A DNA stretch of 48,926 bases from Alphaproteobacteria bacterium (GTDB lineage Bacteria; Pseudomonadota; Alphaproteobacteria; Rhodospirillales; Casp-alpha2): NCBI GenBank assembly GCA_014382345.1, contig JACNJX010000072.1, positions 1-48,926 on the forward strand, given 5' to 3'. Shown piece by piece: positions 34,189 to 46,076 of the stretch; the stretch's first letter is position 1; every line of letters starts with the position of its first letter. Below the pieces are notes generated by a model. That model made no database searches, was not told where the DNA came from, and saw nothing but the letters and a program-made list of their open reading frames with translations. Both the position numbers and the translations under genes were made by a program.

Positions 34189-34206
34189 CGCCGTCTCCTT
34201 ATTCGA

Positions 34207-35481
34207 TTATTCTTGCCAGGAAGACTGTAACCCGCCGGAGCCGTTTTCCGCCAGCACCTTGCCCGCCAGATACAGCGAGCCGGCGATCAGAACCCGCCCC
34301 GGCAAGGACTCTTCCAGGCTAATTTCGCGCAACGCCGGGACAACGCCGGAAACCGGCCTGGCCGACAGGCCCAACCCTTCGGCTTTGGAAGCCAGCTCTT
34401 CGGCGCTCAGACTTGCCGGCTCTCCGGGAATGGTGACGGTACGAAGCGACGTAATATGGTCCTTAAAGGGCGCCAGAAAATCCTGCGGATTTTTCGTGTT
34501 CAGCATGCCCATGACCAGATGCAGCGGATTCGGCTCCTGATCGTCCAGCCAATCCCGGATGGTCACGCCTGCGGCTTTGTTATGGCCACCGTCGAGCCAC
34601 AGATCCAGGTCCGGGCGCACTAACCCCGCCAGCCTGCCTCCGGTCAGGCGTTGCAATCTGGCCGGCCAGTCGATCTGTCCAAAGCCCTGCTTCAGGGCCG
34701 CATCATCCACCTCGAACCCCGGCAGCGTGTCCAGCGCCGCTTTTGCCAGGGCGGCGTTCCTGATCTGATGGGGGCCGGGAAGGTTTGGACGGGGCAGTTC
34801 CTGTGCAGAGGACCAGTCCCGGCCTTCCAGGAACAGCGGCGCGCCCAGCTCTGCGGCTATTTCCAAAATAACGTCCCGCGCTTCGGGCGGCTGCTGCGCC
34901 ATCACACAGGGCACGCCGGGTTTCAAAATCCCGGCCTTCTCGGCGGCGATCTCGGCCAAAGTCTCGCCCAGGTATTGTTGATGATCGATGGAGACCGGAG
35001 TGATCACCGTCATCGCGGCGTCCCGGATGGCATTTGTCGCGTCAAGCCGGCCACCAAGCCCCGTTTCCAGCAACACGATGTCCGCCGGTGTGCGGGAAAA
35101 CGCCAGCATGGCCGCGCAGGTGGTGATTTCGAAAAAGGTGATCGCCTCGCCTGCGTTTTCCGCCTCGCACTCCTCCAACAGGGCAAGCAGGGCGTCGTCT
35201 TCAATGAGCTTTCCGGCCAGACGGATGCGTTCGTTGAAGCGCATCAGATGCGGCGACGTGTGAACATGGACCGTGTAATCCGCCGCTTCCAAGGCGGCGC
35301 GCAGCATGGCGATGACCGAGCCTTTGCCGTTGGTGCCGGCGACGTGCACGACAGGCGGCAGCGACAGGTGCGGGTTGGCAAGCCTGCCCAGCAACCGGTG
35401 CACCCTGTCCAGCGTCAGGTCGATCAACTTCGGATGCAGCCGGGTCAGTCGGTCGAGGACGGGATCGGTCGGGTTTTGCAA
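34207..35481 (-). CDS. folC: Dihydrofolate / folylpolyglutamate synthase
   Basis: A 424-residue Mur-ligase-like enzyme that adds glutamate to dihydropteroate and to folates. The P-loop HVAGTNGKGSVIAML and the following HTSPHLMRFNERIRL define the family. ETGLGGRLDATN and VSIDHQQYLGETLAEIAAEKAG are the second-metal and carbamoyl-Lys regions, and WLDGGHNKAAG is in the C-terminal domain. The frame is open up to 35598, but that part lies inside accD. I chose the unusual TTG at 35481: it lies 19 bases after the accD stop, has GGGAG about 7 bases upstream, and gives the right N-terminal length. It follows accD as in many alphaproteobacteria. Confidence 0.92.
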   Translation of the reverse strand: MQNPTDPVLDRLTRLHPKLIDLTLDRVHRLLGRLANPHLSLPPVVHVAGTNGKGSVIAMLRAALEAADYTVHVHTSPHLMRFNERIRLAGKLIEDDALLALLEECEAENAGEAITFFEITTCAAMLAFSRTPADIVLLETGLGGRLDATNAIRDAAMTVITPVSIDHQQYLGETLAEIAAEKAGILKPGVPCVMAQQPPEARDVILEIAAELGAPLFLEGRDWSSAQELPRPNLPGPHQIRNAALAKAALDTLPGFEVDDAALKQGFGQIDWPARLQRLTGGRLAGLVRPDLDLWLDGGHNKAAGVTIRDWLDDQEPNPLHLVMGMLNTKNPQDFLAPFKDHITSLRTVTIPGEPASLSAEELASKAEGLGLSARPVSGVVPALREISLEESLPGRVLIAGSLYLAGKVLAENGSGGLQSSWQE

Positions 35482-35500
35482 AAGAACGCTCCCAAAAAAT

Positions 35501-36421
35501 TTAGGCGTCTTTTCCCGGCGGATGAATATTCGGGGGCAATGCCGGCATCGCCAGGACTTCGGCCGCAGGTTTGCGGTTGCGCAGCAGGGACAACACACGG
35601 ATCAGCGTATCGCGCAGTTCCGTACGGTGCACAACCATATCCACCATGCCGTGGTCCAGCAGATACTCGCTGCGCTGAAAGCCTTCCGGCAGGGTTTCGC
35701 GAATGGTTTGTTCGATCACCCTGGCGCCGGCGAAACCAATCACCGCGCCCGGCTCCGCAATGGCAATGTCGCCCAACATGGCAAACGACGCCGACACGCC
35801 GCCGGTGGTCGGGTCCGCCAGGACGACGATATACGGCAGCCCGGCTTCGCGGACTTCCTCCACCGCGATGGTGGTGCGGGTCATCTGCATCAGCGAATGG
35901 ATGCCTTCCTGCATGCGCGCGCCGCCGGACGACGGCACCACGATCAGGGGCGCATCCTGAACCACGGCGAGACGCGCCGCCGTCAACAGGCCTTCGCCGA
36001 CGGCGATCCCCATGGAGCCGCCCATGAATTCGAACCCCAGTGCCGCGACAACGACGCCTAGCCCCCCCATGTTGCCGTGCGCCACCATGAGGGCATCGTC
36101 CTCACCGGTCTTGTCGCGGGATTCTTTCAGGCGGTCGACGTATTTACGCCTGTCACGGAATTTCAGCGGATCGTCGATGGTCTCGGCGATCTGGACGGTC
36201 TGGTATTCGGCGTTGTCGAACAGCATGTCCAGGCGGCCCTTCGCGGTCAGACGCATGTGATAGCCGCAGTGCTGACACACGTGCAGGTTCTTTTCCAAGT
36301 CCCGATGGAAAATCATCTGCGAACATTCCGGGCACTTGTTCCACAGATTTTCCGGGATGTCCTTGCCGCCGCCGACAAGCTTTTGGAGCTTCGGGCGAAC
36401 GAAATTTTTCAGCCAGTTCAT
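35501..36421 (-). CDS. accD: Acetyl-CoA carboxylase carboxyltransferase subunit beta
   Basis: A 306-residue subunit that, with AccA, transfers CO2 from carboxybiotin to acetyl-CoA to make malonyl-CoA. The N-terminal C4 zinc ribbon is CPEC...CQHC (about residues 33-55). The crotonase-like core has the GGARMQEGIHSLMQM oxyanion region, TTGGVSASFAMLGDI and GFAGARVIEQTIRETLPEGF. Length is normal. It starts 4 bases behind trpA's stop and precedes folC, in the common trpFBA-accD-folC order. Confidence 0.96.
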   Translation of the reverse strand: MNWLKNFVRPKLQKLVGGGKDIPENLWNKCPECSQMIFHRDLEKNLHVCQHCGYHMRLTAKGRLDMLFDNAEYQTVQIAETIDDPLKFRDRRKYVDRLKESRDKTGEDDALMVAHGNMGGLGVVVAALGFEFMGGSMGIAVGEGLLTAARLAVVQDAPLIVVPSSGGARMQEGIHSLMQMTRTTIAVEEVREAGLPYIVVLADPTTGGVSASFAMLGDIAIAEPGAVIGFAGARVIEQTIRETLPEGFQRSEYLLDHGMVDMVVHRTELRDTLIRVLSLLRNRKPAAEVLAMPALPPNIHPPGKDA

Positions 36422-36425
36422 GGGA

Positions 36426-37274
36426 TCACGCTACCTTTTCGCCGCTTTTACGTACGCCATCGGCCAAATCGGAGACCAGGCTCAGAACAGCGTCGGCCAG
36501 GCCCGGGCCGGCCTTGCCGTCATCGTCCAGGTTGCCGGCGATGATATCCACCAGCGCCGAGCCGACAACGGCGGCATCCGCAACGGAAGCGATTCCCCGG
36601 GCCTGATCCGGCGTCTTGATACCGAAACCGACGCCGATGGGCAGGTCCGTGTGGCGGCGCAGTCTGGCGACGGCGTCTTCTACATCGGCCGGATCGGCGG
36701 ACCGGGTGCCGGTGATGCCGGTGATGGACACGTAGTAAACAAACCCCGACGCGCGTTTAACGATCACCGGCAGGCGGGCGTCATCGGATGTCGGCGCGGT
36801 CAGGAAAATAAAATCGATACCGGCGGCGTTGGCCGGTATCCACAATTCATCGACCTCTTCCGGCGGCAGATCGACGATGATCAGGCCGTCAACGCCCGCC
36901 GCCTTGGCATCCGCGCAAAATGCCTCAGGCCCGTGAATGTAGATCGGATTGTAATAGCCCATCAGCACGACCGGTGTGTCCTGGTCCCGTTCGCGGAATT
37001 CAGCGACCAGGGCCAGCGTCTTTTTCAAGGTCATGCCGCTTTTCAGTGCCCGGAGGGAGCCGGCCTGAATCGCCGGGCCGTCGGCCATGGGATCGGAAAA
37101 CGGCATGCCCAGTTCGATGATGTCGGCGCCCGCGCCGGGCAGGCCGAACAGGATGTCGCGGGACGTGTCCGGGTCCGGATCGCCGGCGGTGACAAAGGTG
37201 ACGAGGCCGCCGCGGCCTTCGGATTTCAGGGCCTCGAAGCGGCGCTGAATACGGGAGTCTGCCGAATTGCTCAT
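36426..37274 (-). CDS. trpA: Tryptophan synthase alpha subunit
   Basis: A 282-residue TIM barrel that splits indole-3-glycerol phosphate to indole and glyceraldehyde-3-phosphate. Conserved active-site parts are [13 protein letters not shown], the catalytic Glu in [15 protein letters not shown], the [12 protein letters not shown] strand, IVDLPPEE and the phosphate-binding [13 protein letters not shown]. The ATG at 37274 overlaps the trpB stop by 4 bases (ATGA), which decides it over the longer frame to 37337. Confidence 0.96.
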   Translation of the reverse strand: MSNSADSRIQRRFEALKSEGRGGLVTFVTAGDPDPDTSRDILFGLPGAGADIIELGMPFSDPMADGPAIQAGSLRALKSGMTLKKTLALVAEFRERDQDTPVVLMGYYNPIYIHGPEAFCADAKAAGVDGLIIVDLPPEEVDELWIPANAAGIDFIFLTAPTSDDARLPVIVKRASGFVYYVSITGITGTRSADPADVEDAVARLRRHTDLPIGVGFGIKTPDQARGIASVADAAVVGSALVDIIAGNLDDDGKAGPGLADAVLSLVSDLADGVRKSGEKVA

Positions 37275-38488
37275 TCCATGACCTCGACGCCGAGAAGCCG
37301 GGCGACGGCGAAGATATCCTTGTCGCCGCGTCCGCACAGGTTCATCACCAGCAAATGGTCCTTGGGCAGATCGCCCGCGATCTTAGCCACATGGGCCAGC
37401 GCGTGGCTGGGCTCCAGGGCGGGGATGATGCCTTCCATTTTGGTGCATAGCTGGAAGGCGTCCAAGGCTTCGGTGTCGGTGACCGAGACATATTCGACGC
37501 GGCCGTTATCGAACAACCACGAATGTTCCGGCCCGATGCCGGGATAATCCAGTCCGGCGGAAATGGAATGTCCGTCCAGGATCTGCCCGTCTTCGGTCTG
37601 CAACAGATAGGTCCGATTGCCATGCAGCACGCCCGGCTTGCCGCCGTTGAGCGACGCGCAGTGTTCGCCGGTCTCGATGCCGTGTCCGGCGGCTTCGACG
37701 CCGATGATGCGCACGTCCTCGTCGTCCAGAAACGGGTGAAACAGGCCCATGGCGTTGGAACCGCCGCCAATGCAGGCGACAAGCGAATCCGGGGAGCGGC
37801 CTTCGGCCTCCATCATCTGTTCGCGGACTTCGTTGCCGATGACGGTCTGGAAATCGCGCACCATGGCCGGATAGGGATGGGGGCCGGCGACGGTGCCGAT
37901 GATGTAGAAGGTATCTTCGACGTTGGAGACCCAGTCGCGCAGCGCCTCGTTCATGGCGTCCTTGAGCGTGCCGGTGCCCGCCGTGACGGGAACGATTTCG
38001 GCGCCCAGCAGGCGCATACGGAAGACGTTGGGGGCCTGGCGTTCGATATCGGTCTTGCCCATGTAGACGACGCACGGCAGGCCGAACAGCGCACACACTG
38101 TCGCCGTCGCCACCCCGTGCTGACCGGCGCCGGTTTCGGCGATGATCCGGGTCTTGCCCATGCGCCGCGCCAGCAGGATCTGGCCGATGGTGTTGTTGAT
38201 CTTGTGGGCGCCGGTGTGGTTGAGTTCGTCGCGCTTGAAATAGATCTTGGCGCCGCCGAAGTGTTCCGTCAGGCGCTCGGCGAAATACAGCGGACTGGGC
38301 CGACCGACGTAATGCTTCATCTGGTAATTGAAATCTTCCCAGAAAGTGGGGTCGTTTTTGGCCGCGTCATAGGCCTTTTCGACTTCCAGAATCAGCGGCA
38401 TCAGGGTCTCGGCGACGAAACGGCCACCGAAAATACCGAAATGCCCGGCTTCGTCCGGGCCGGAGCGGTAGGTGTTCAGCTTGTTCAT
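37271..38488 (-). CDS. trpB: Tryptophan synthase beta subunit
   Basis: A 405-residue PLP enzyme that joins indole, delivered from TrpA, with serine. The PLP-binding Lys is in [15 protein letters not shown], the substrate loop in [12 protein letters not shown], the phosphate-binding glycines in [10 protein letters not shown], and the [17 protein letters not shown] and [11 protein letters not shown] segments follow. Length is that of the standard TrpB1 type. The trpF gene ends 69 bases upstream; no trp leader peptide was seen there. Confidence 0.97.
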   Translation of the reverse strand: MNKLNTYRSGPDEAGHFGIFGGRFVAETLMPLILEVEKAYDAAKNDPTFWEDFNYQMKHYVGRPSPLYFAERLTEHFGGAKIYFKRDELNHTGAHKINNTIGQILLARRMGKTRIIAETGAGQHGVATATVCALFGLPCVVYMGKTDIERQAPNVFRMRLLGAEIVPVTAGTGTLKDAMNEALRDWVSNVEDTFYIIGTVAGPHPYPAMVRDFQTVIGNEVREQMMEAEGRSPDSLVACIGGGSNAMGLFHPFLDDEDVRIIGVEAAGHGIETGEHCASLNGGKPGVLHGNRTYLLQTEDGQILDGHSISAGLDYPGIGPEHSWLFDNGRVEYVSVTDTEALDAFQLCTKMEGIIPALEPSHALAHVAKIAGDLPKDHLLVMNLCGRGDKDIFAVARLLGVEVME

Positions 38489-38557
38489 GATCTTTCCTGG
38501 TTAACCGGCGCTTAATAAACCACACAACAGCGTGAAAGGCAGGGCTTTTTTATGCCG

Positions 38558-39199
38558 TCACAGCGCCTTTACAGTGTCAAGGAAAGCGCGGATTTTCTCC
38601 GGGTTTTTGCTACCCGGCGCGTCTTCCACGCCCGACGACACATCGACGGCCCCGGCACCGCTGATTTTCAACGCTTCGACGACGTTGTCCGCCGTCAGGC
38701 CACCGGCCAGCATCCACGGAAGTTTGCAGTCCACGCCGGACACCAGTGACCAGTCGAAAGCGCGGGCATTGCCACCGGGCCGGGTCGCGCCAAGGGGGGG
38801 CTTGGCATCGAACATCAGACGGTCGGCCACATCTTCATATTTCCGGGCCTGGTCCACATCCTCGGCTTCCAAAACGGGAAGAACCTTCATCACCGGCAGC
38901 CCAAAACGTTCGCGGATGTCCCGCACCCGGTCCGGCGTTTCATCGCCGTGCAGTTGCAGCAGATCAATACCCGCGCGCCCTGCGATGTCCGCCAGCCGGT
39001 CATCATCGGCATCGACGACAAGGCCGACCCGGATCACGCCCCTGGGCACCCCGGCCCCGAGTTCTAGGGCGCGCTCAACCGTTACGTTGCGGGGGGACGG
39101 GGGAAAGAAAACAAATCCCACCATCGCCGCCCCGCCGTCGACGGCAGCGGCAACGGCGGCCTCATCGCTCAGTCCGCAGATTTTAACATCAACGGCCAT
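38558..39199 (-). CDS. trpF: Phosphoribosylanthranilate isomerase
   Basis: A 213-residue TIM barrel that performs the Amadori rearrangement in tryptophan synthesis. The catalytic Cys is in VKICGLSD (residue 8), with FVFFPPSPRNV, LLQLHGDETPD, LLFDAKP-like LMFDAKPPLG and the ending LAGGLTADNVVEAL, which includes the phosphate-binding glycines. It starts 2 bases behind pyrF. The trpE, trpD and trpC genes are not in the window. Confidence 0.95.
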   Translation of the reverse strand: MAVDVKICGLSDEAAVAAAVDGGAAMVGFVFFPPSPRNVTVERALELGAGVPRGVIRVGLVVDADDDRLADIAGRAGIDLLQLHGDETPDRVRDIRERFGLPVMKVLPVLEAEDVDQARKYEDVADRLMFDAKPPLGATRPGGNARAFDWSLVSGVDCKLPWMLAGGLTADNVVEALKISGAGAVDVSSGVEDAPGSKNPEKIRAFLDTVKAL

Positions 39200-39201
39200 G
39201 C

Positions 39202-39912
39202 TCAGTCCGTCAGTTCGTCAGCGATGCGTTTGGCCGCATCCGCCGGGTTGTCGGCGCCGGTAATGGGGCGTCCGATGACCAGATAATCGGCCCCCAACGC
39301 CACCGCGTCGGCCGGCGTGACGATGCGTTTTTGATCATCCGCCGCGGCCCAGATGGGTCGAATACCGGGCACCACCAGGGTGAAGTCGGGGCCTAAATCT
39401 TTGCGTAGCGCCTCGACCTCGCGGGCTGAACAGACAACCCCGTCGAGGCCCTGTGCTTTCGCCAGCCGGGCCAGCCGCAGAACCTGTTCGTGGGACGTGC
39501 CCGGAACCCCGACGGCGGCCAGGTCTTCGTCCCCAAGCGAGGTCAGCACCGTCACCGCCAGTATCCGTGGACCATCGGTCACGTCTTTAGCCGCATCCGC
39601 CGCCGCTCGTAGCATCGCCGCTCCGCCGGTGGCATGGACGTTGAGCATAAAGGGCCTGAGCGGCAACGCGGCGCGAACAGCGCCGGCGACGGTCGCCGGG
39701 ATGTCGTGAAATTTTAGGTCGAGAAACACCGGAAGGCCTAAATCCGCCACCGCGCGCACCCCATCGGGGCCCAGCGCCGTGAAAAATTCCTTACCCACCT
39801 TGACGCCGCCGACCAGCCCAGCCAGATCGCGACCGAGCGCCAGGGCGCGGTCCAGATCGGTGGTGTCGAGGGCGACAAATATTCTTTTGGACGGGTTCGA
39901 TGGCGGTTTCAC
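39202..39912 (-). CDS. pyrF: Orotidine 5'-phosphate decarboxylase
   Basis: A TIM-barrel enzyme of about 236 residues that makes UMP. The catalytic charged network is in FLDLKFHDIPATV. The N-terminal VALDTTD, the VHATGG segment and the phosphate-binding VIGRPITGADNPADAAKRI end also match. Two starts compete: GTG at 39912, with GGAAGG about 10 bases upstream, and TTG at 39930. I chose GTG for its ribosome-binding site; the longer start would add six residues. It is followed by trpF with no real gap. Confidence 0.94.
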   Translation of the reverse strand: MKPPSNPSKRIFVALDTTDLDRALALGRDLAGLVGGVKVGKEFFTALGPDGVRAVADLGLPVFLDLKFHDIPATVAGAVRAALPLRPFMLNVHATGGAAMLRAAADAAKDVTDGPRILAVTVLTSLGDEDLAAVGVPGTSHEQVLRLARLAKAQGLDGVVCSAREVEALRKDLGPDFTLVVPGIRPIWAAADDQKRIVTPADAVALGADYLVIGRPITGADNPADAAKRIADELTD

Positions 39913-40013
39913 AGGGCACGGGCCTTCCAAACAGCATATGGATATTTTGGCGCTTATTCGGGCGGTGTTATAGCCTTAAGTCCCCCTAAACACCAGAAAG
40001 AGCGAAAGACGGT

Positions 40014-40379
40014 TTACGCCGCGTTTGGCGGAAATCTGGAAATCTGGTGGGGTTGTGGGGAGGCCGGAATTTCGGCGGCCTTTTGCAGGCCTTCGATACG
40101 CTCCTGGGCTGTTTTCAGGTCCCTCTCCGCCAGATCCGCGCGGCGGGCTTCGGCACGGGCACGGCGGCGCGAGCGCCCGGCGGAATTCCAGGCGACGAAC
40201 CCGCCGGCCAGAAACCCGGCCAATATACTGGCCAGGACGACAGCGAACACCGGCACCGGGGCCGTAACCACGCCCAACGGCCACAGGTCGAGAGTGACTT
40301 CGCTACGATTATTGACGGAAAAAACGATAATCGCCACCGCCAGGGGCAACACGACGATCCAATAAAGAACTTTAAACAC
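40014..40379 (-). CDS. LapA-domain (DUF1049) membrane protein
   Basis: A 121-residue protein with two membrane helices at about 4-24 and 41-63. The LapA pattern IIVFSVNNRSEVTLDLWPL lies between them. A charged coiled coil from about 70 to 105 (RRRARAEARRADLAERDL) faces the cytoplasm, and a Pro-rich end follows. In E. coli LapA with LapB tunes lipopolysaccharide synthesis; here only the domain is recognised. It stands between ihfB and pyrF as in other alphaproteobacteria. Confidence 0.86.
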   Translation of the reverse strand: MFKVLYWIVVLPLAVAIIVFSVNNRSEVTLDLWPLGVVTAPVPVFAVVLASILAGFLAGGFVAWNSAGRSRRRARAEARRADLAERDLKTAQERIEGLQKAAEIPASPQPHQISRFPPNAA

Positions 40380-40411
40380 CGACGTTAATCCTTAACGGAA
40401 GAGGTAGGCGT

Positions 40412-40696
40412 TCAACCGCCGCTGTTCAGTTTTTCGCGCAGCTGCTTACCGGTCTTGAAGTACGGAATGAATTTTTCGGACACCTGCACCGATTCCCCGG
40501 TCCTCGGGTTGCGTCCGGTGCGCGCGCCCCGCTGCTTGACGGAAAACGCCCCAAACCCGCGCAATTCCACCCGATCACCGTCGGCGAGTGCGTTGGTAAT
40601 TTCATCAAAGATCGTACTTACGATGCGCTCGACATCCCGCTGATACAGATGCGGGTTGGACGCAGCAAGACGCGCAATCAGTTCCGATTTGGTCAT
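40412..40696 (-). CDS. ihfB: Integration host factor subunit beta
   Basis: A 94-residue HU/IHF-family DNA-bending protein. The beta-subunit-like N-terminus is [17 protein letters not shown]. The DNA-binding arm is [15 protein letters not shown], continuing with [13 protein letters not shown] and its intercalating Pro, and the end is [12 protein letters not shown]. It pairs with IHF-alpha, which is not in the window. It lies between sppA and the lapA-like gene. Confidence 0.96.
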   Translation of the reverse strand: MTKSELIARLAASNPHLYQRDVERIVSTIFDEITNALADGDRVELRGFGAFSVKQRGARTGRNPRTGESVQVSEKFIPYFKTGKQLREKLNSGG

Positions 40697-40780
40697 GCTA
40701 GCCTATCCCCCCTTATGCGCCGGGCTCTACAATTCTCAGGTTTTACAAAATCAAGCCGTGTCGGGCTTTCGTAAAACCCT

Positions 40781-41689
40781 TTACCAAAGGTTAGGGTGCC
40801 AAAGCGAGATCACCCCGTCAAGTCTAAGTCTTTCAGAAAACAGAACTTTTCCGATCTTGGAATCCAGCCATTGTTTCCAGGCTTCATCGTCCTCACCGAC
40901 CTCGACGTCCCGAACCGGCAGGGAATCGGCGATTTCATGGGTTTTAGAGAGCCATGTGCGGGCTTCCGATTCGGCGCCGATGGCATCCACCAGCCCGTGC
41001 CCCAAGGCTTGGCGGCCACTGAAAACCCGCCCGTCGGCCAGTCCCTTGACCTTGTCCCGGGGCAGTTCGCGCCGTTCGGCGACGACGTTGATGAACATGT
41101 CATAAAAATCGGCGACGACGGCTTCCGTCGCCTTGCGGGCGGCGGGGGAAAATTCCTCCAACGGATTTGGCTGCGCTTTCAGCGGCGCGCTTTTGACCGA
41201 GATCGGTTTGATGCCGATTTTATCAAGCAGCCGCGTAACGTCGGCCGTCTGCATGATGACGCCGATGGACCCGGTGAGGGATGAAGATCGGGCGAAAATC
41301 CGCTCCGACGCGAGCGCCGTCATGTAGGCCGCCGACGTCGCCGTGGTTCCCATCAAAGCGACGACGGGCTTCTTCTCGCCGACTTTCCGAAGCGCCTCGT
41401 AAAGCGCCTCGCCACCGACATAGGTACCGCCGGGACTGTCGATCTTGACGATTAGGGCCTTGGCCTTGTCGTTTTTGGCGACTTCGCTTAAGGCTTCGTC
41501 ACGGTCCCCATCGTCGAGAATGATCCCCTGGATCGAAATCCGGGCGACGTGCTCCTTATCATGCAGATCCAACCGGCCGATCCCGGCGAGGATGGCCGCG
41601 ACGATGGCAACCACGCCGATCACCCGCCAAAGGGTCAACCGCCGTTTCAGGCGGCGGCGTTCAACAACCTGATCCGCATCGAGAGACAT
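40781..41689 (-). CDS. sppA: Signal peptide peptidase SppA
   Basis: A 302-residue membrane-anchored S49 serine protease that degrades cleaved signal peptides. The membrane helix is at about 21-38. The oxyanion loop SPGGT is at 85-89. The nucleophile is Ser119 in TTATSAAYMTALA, and the general base is Lys171 in KSAPLKAQPNP, with the 52-residue spacing known from Bacillus SppA. It is the short, one-domain form. It is encoded between rpsA and ihfB. Confidence 0.92.
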   Translation of the reverse strand: MSLDADQVVERRRLKRRLTLWRVIGVVAIVAAILAGIGRLDLHDKEHVARISIQGIILDDGDRDEALSEVAKNDKAKALIVKIDSPGGTYVGGEALYEALRKVGEKKPVVALMGTTATSAAYMTALASERIFARSSSLTGSIGVIMQTADVTRLLDKIGIKPISVKSAPLKAQPNPLEEFSPAARKATEAVVADFYDMFINVVAERRELPRDKVKGLADGRVFSGRQALGHGLVDAIGAESEARTWLSKTHEIADSLPVRDVEVGEDDEAWKQWLDSKIGKVLFSERLRLDGVISLWHPNLW

Positions 41690-41719
41690 CGTCTGGCGCT
41701 CCCCGGTAATGGCGGCGGG

Positions 41720-43753
<2,034 letters not shown>

Positions 43754-43815
43754 GGGGTCCTTATCCTTCTCTGGTACTTTTCCGGCCGTCCGGTTGAATC
43801 CGGCGGTCTTGGGTT

Positions 43816-43850
43816 AAAAAACAACGTCCCGGCCCGGTTTTAATCCGGGC
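43816..43850 (-). promoter_or_regulatory. Hairpin plus T-run in the rpsA leader
   Basis: Read on the minus strand, gcccgg and ccgggc (plus 43832-43837 and 43845-43850) form a 6-bp stem with a 7-base loop. A ttgtttttt run follows 7 bases later (plus 43816-43824). It lies between cmk and rpsA. It may be a leaky terminator of the aroA-cmk unit or a leader structure for rpsA autoregulation; the stem-to-T distance is too long for a strong terminator. Confidence 0.35.
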
Positions 43851-43872
43851 ATCGACTAGGGACGCCGACGAT

Positions 43873-44505
43873 CTATTTGTTCCCGTGAATGAAATCCAAT
43901 GCCGCGGCAAAAGCCTGATCGGCATCTAAGTCGCTGGTATCCAAGAAATAAGCGTCTTTGGCCGGCTCCAGCGGTGATACGGCGCGATCACTGTCGCGGG
44001 CATCACGTTCTTTCATATCGGCGAGAACGCGGCCATGTATAGCGTCGAGACCCCGTTCCCGCAACTCTAAATAACGCCTTTCTGCACGAACTTCGACTCC
44101 GGCGGTTACGAACAGTTTTGCGTCCGCCTCCGGACAGACCACGGTACCGATGTCCCGGCCGTCCAGAATCGCTCCTTTTGCACCCTCTGGGGGATTGGCG
44201 GCGAATTCGCGCTGGAACTCCAGAAGCGCGGCCCGCACGTCGGGAACCGCGGAAACCCTAGACGCCGCGTCGGCCGCAGAGTCGCCGCGCAGGTCATCGG
44301 CTTCCAGATCTTCCGGTTTGAGGGCGCGGGCCGCCTCTGCAGCGGCGTCCGCATCGTCCGCATCGCCGCCCGCGCGTATCAGGTTCATGCCCACCGCCCG
44401 GTACAAAAGCCCGGTATCCAGCAGCGCCAGTCCGAAATGTTCCGCCAGCCGCCGGGCCAGGGTTCCCTTGCCGGCCGCCGCCGGGCCGTCGATGGCGATA
44501 ATCAC
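43873..44505 (-). CDS. cmk: Cytidylate kinase
   Basis: A 210-residue nucleoside monophosphate kinase for CMP and dCMP. The P-loop is [18 protein letters not shown] at about 3-20, the base-binding [10 protein letters not shown] follows, and [19 protein letters not shown] and [17 protein letters not shown] are the typical C-terminal motifs. The start is GTG at 44505 with GGAGGA about 7 bases upstream, overlapping the end of aroA, so the two genes are tightly coupled. It is followed by rpsA. Confidence 0.95.
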   Translation of the reverse strand: MIIAIDGPAAAGKGTLARRLAEHFGLALLDTGLLYRAVGMNLIRAGGDADDADAAAEAARALKPEDLEADDLRGDSAADAASRVSAVPDVRAALLEFQREFAANPPEGAKGAILDGRDIGTVVCPEADAKLFVTAGVEVRAERRYLELRERGLDAIHGRVLADMKERDARDSDRAVSPLEPAKDAYFLDTSDLDADQAFAAALDFIHGNK

Positions 44506-44509
44506 AGCC

Positions 44510-45853
44510 CTATCCTCCGTTTTCAGGTTCGATGTTCGCGCCGAGCCCGTTCATCAACCCGGTGAAGCCGGGGAAACTGGTGTTGATGGTCGCCCCGTCG
44601 TCGATTTCGATGGCCGCATCCGCCACCATGCCCAGCACCAGGAAGGCCATAGCGATCCGATGGTCGAGATTGGCTTCGATGCGCACGCCGCCCGGAATCG
44701 ATTTCATGCCCCCCCCCACACCACGGATAGTCAGGCTGTCTTCGGTCTCGGCAAGCTCCACCCCGGCAGCCCTGAGCCCTTTTGCGATGGCCGCCAGCCG
44801 GTCGCTTTCCTTGACCCGCAGCTCGCCCAGGCCCTCGAGGCGGGTTTCGCCTTCGGCGAACGCTGCGGCGACGGCCAGAACCGGGTATTCGTCGATCATC
44901 GACGGCGCGCGATCGGCGGCAACCGTGATGCCCTTTAAAGCGGAGGTTTGCACCGTCAAATCCCCGACCGGCTCGCCGCCTTCGGGGCGCTTGTTGCCGA
45001 TCGTGATGGCCGCGCCCATTTCCACGAGCGTTTGCAGCAAACCCGTGCGTAGCGGATTGAGGCCGACGCCGGTCAATTCCACCCTGGACGACGGCACCAG
45101 CAGCGCCGCCACCATGGGAAACGCGGCCGAAGAAAAATCGCCGGGAACGATAATGTCGTGGCCGGTCAGTTCCGGCTGTCCGGTCAGCGTAATGATCCGT
45201 CCGCCCTCAGTCCTGTCCTCGATAACGACCTCTGCGCCGAAATGCGCCAGCATGCGTTCGGAATGGTCGCGGGTCGGTTCCGGTTCGATCACGCTTGTCC
45301 GCCCCGGCGTATTCAGCCCCGCCAGCAGCACCGCCGATTTCACCTGTGCCGAGGCGACAGGAAGCTCATACGTAACGGGGATCGGAGACGCCGCGCCGCT
45401 CACGGTAACCGGCAACCGTCCGCCGTCGCGAGACGAGAACTGCGCCCCCATCAGGCGTAGCGGCGTCATCACCCGCTCCATGGGACGGCTTGAGAGCGAG
45501 GCATCGCCCGCGAATGTCGTTTTGAACGGATGCCCGGCCATGACCCCCATCAGCAGCCGCACCGCTGTGCCGGAGTTGCCCATGTCGAGAACCGATGCCG
45601 GTTCCGCCAGCCCGCCGACGCCGCGCCCGAACACCCGCCAGGTGCCGTCGTCTTCCCGTTCGATATCCGCGCCGAGGCTTTTAAGGGCGGCGGCGGTCGC
45701 CAGCACGTCTTCAGATTCCAGCAATCCCGAAATTCGGGTCTCGCCGACGGCCAGCGCCCCAAGCATCAGGGCCCGGTGCGATATGGATTTGTCGCCGGGA
45801 ACCGCAATCGTTCCCGAAAGCGGTCCGGCCGGGCTGGATTTCAAAGCCGTCAC
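44510..45853 (-). CDS. aroA: 3-phosphoshikimate 1-carboxyvinyltransferase (EPSP synthase)
   Basis: A 447-residue enzyme of the shikimate pathway that joins PEP and shikimate-3-phosphate. Conserved parts are [18 protein letters not shown], the PEP-binding [27 protein letters not shown] and the C-terminal [16 protein letters not shown]. The segment [16 protein letters not shown] has Ala in the position found in class II, glyphosate-tolerant-type enzymes, but a class call needs alignment. The GTG start at 45853 has AAGGA about 9 bases upstream. Confidence 0.95.
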   Translation of the reverse strand: MTALKSSPAGPLSGTIAVPGDKSISHRALMLGALAVGETRISGLLESEDVLATAAALKSLGADIEREDDGTWRVFGRGVGGLAEPASVLDMGNSGTAVRLLMGVMAGHPFKTTFAGDASLSSRPMERVMTPLRLMGAQFSSRDGGRLPVTVSGAASPIPVTYELPVASAQVKSAVLLAGLNTPGRTSVIEPEPTRDHSERMLAHFGAEVVIEDRTEGGRIITLTGQPELTGHDIIVPGDFSSAAFPMVAALLVPSSRVELTGVGLNPLRTGLLQTLVEMGAAITIGNKRPEGGEPVGDLTVQTSALKGITVAADRAPSMIDEYPVLAVAAAFAEGETRLEGLGELRVKESDRLAAIAKGLRAAGVELAETEDSLTIRGVGGGMKSIPGGVRIEANLDHRIAMAFLVLGMVADAAIEIDDGATINTSFPGFTGLMNGLGANIEPENGG

Positions 45854-46076
45854 GTCTGGGATTCCTTATAAATTATAGCCCCGTTCAATGCGGGGCGTAT
45901 TCCACCACGGTTTAGATGGCCGTCTCTAGCACAAAACCAACAGGAGGCGGTAGAGGGGGTCTTTTTCGAATAATGAATATTTTTTCGTGTTTCCTAATTT
46001 TTGTTTTTGACAGAACCGGGCGAACATGGCAATTGGCTCCTCTAAATCGATACGGCAACTCTCAGGAGGATCACCG

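Noticed and set aside
34651-36027. Plus-strand open frame of 458 codons opposite folC and accD
   Set aside because: Both opposite genes are clear family members; this frame crosses their junction and has no motif.
38489-38557. Possible trp leader peptide or attenuator before trpB
   Set aside because: No short frame with tandem Trp codons and no terminator hairpin with a T-run in the 69-base gap.
46007-46035. TTGACA before the TIGR02300-type gene as a promoter
   Set aside because: The -35 is perfect, but the hexamer 17 bases on is caattg, a poor -10; 16- and 18-base spacings are no better.
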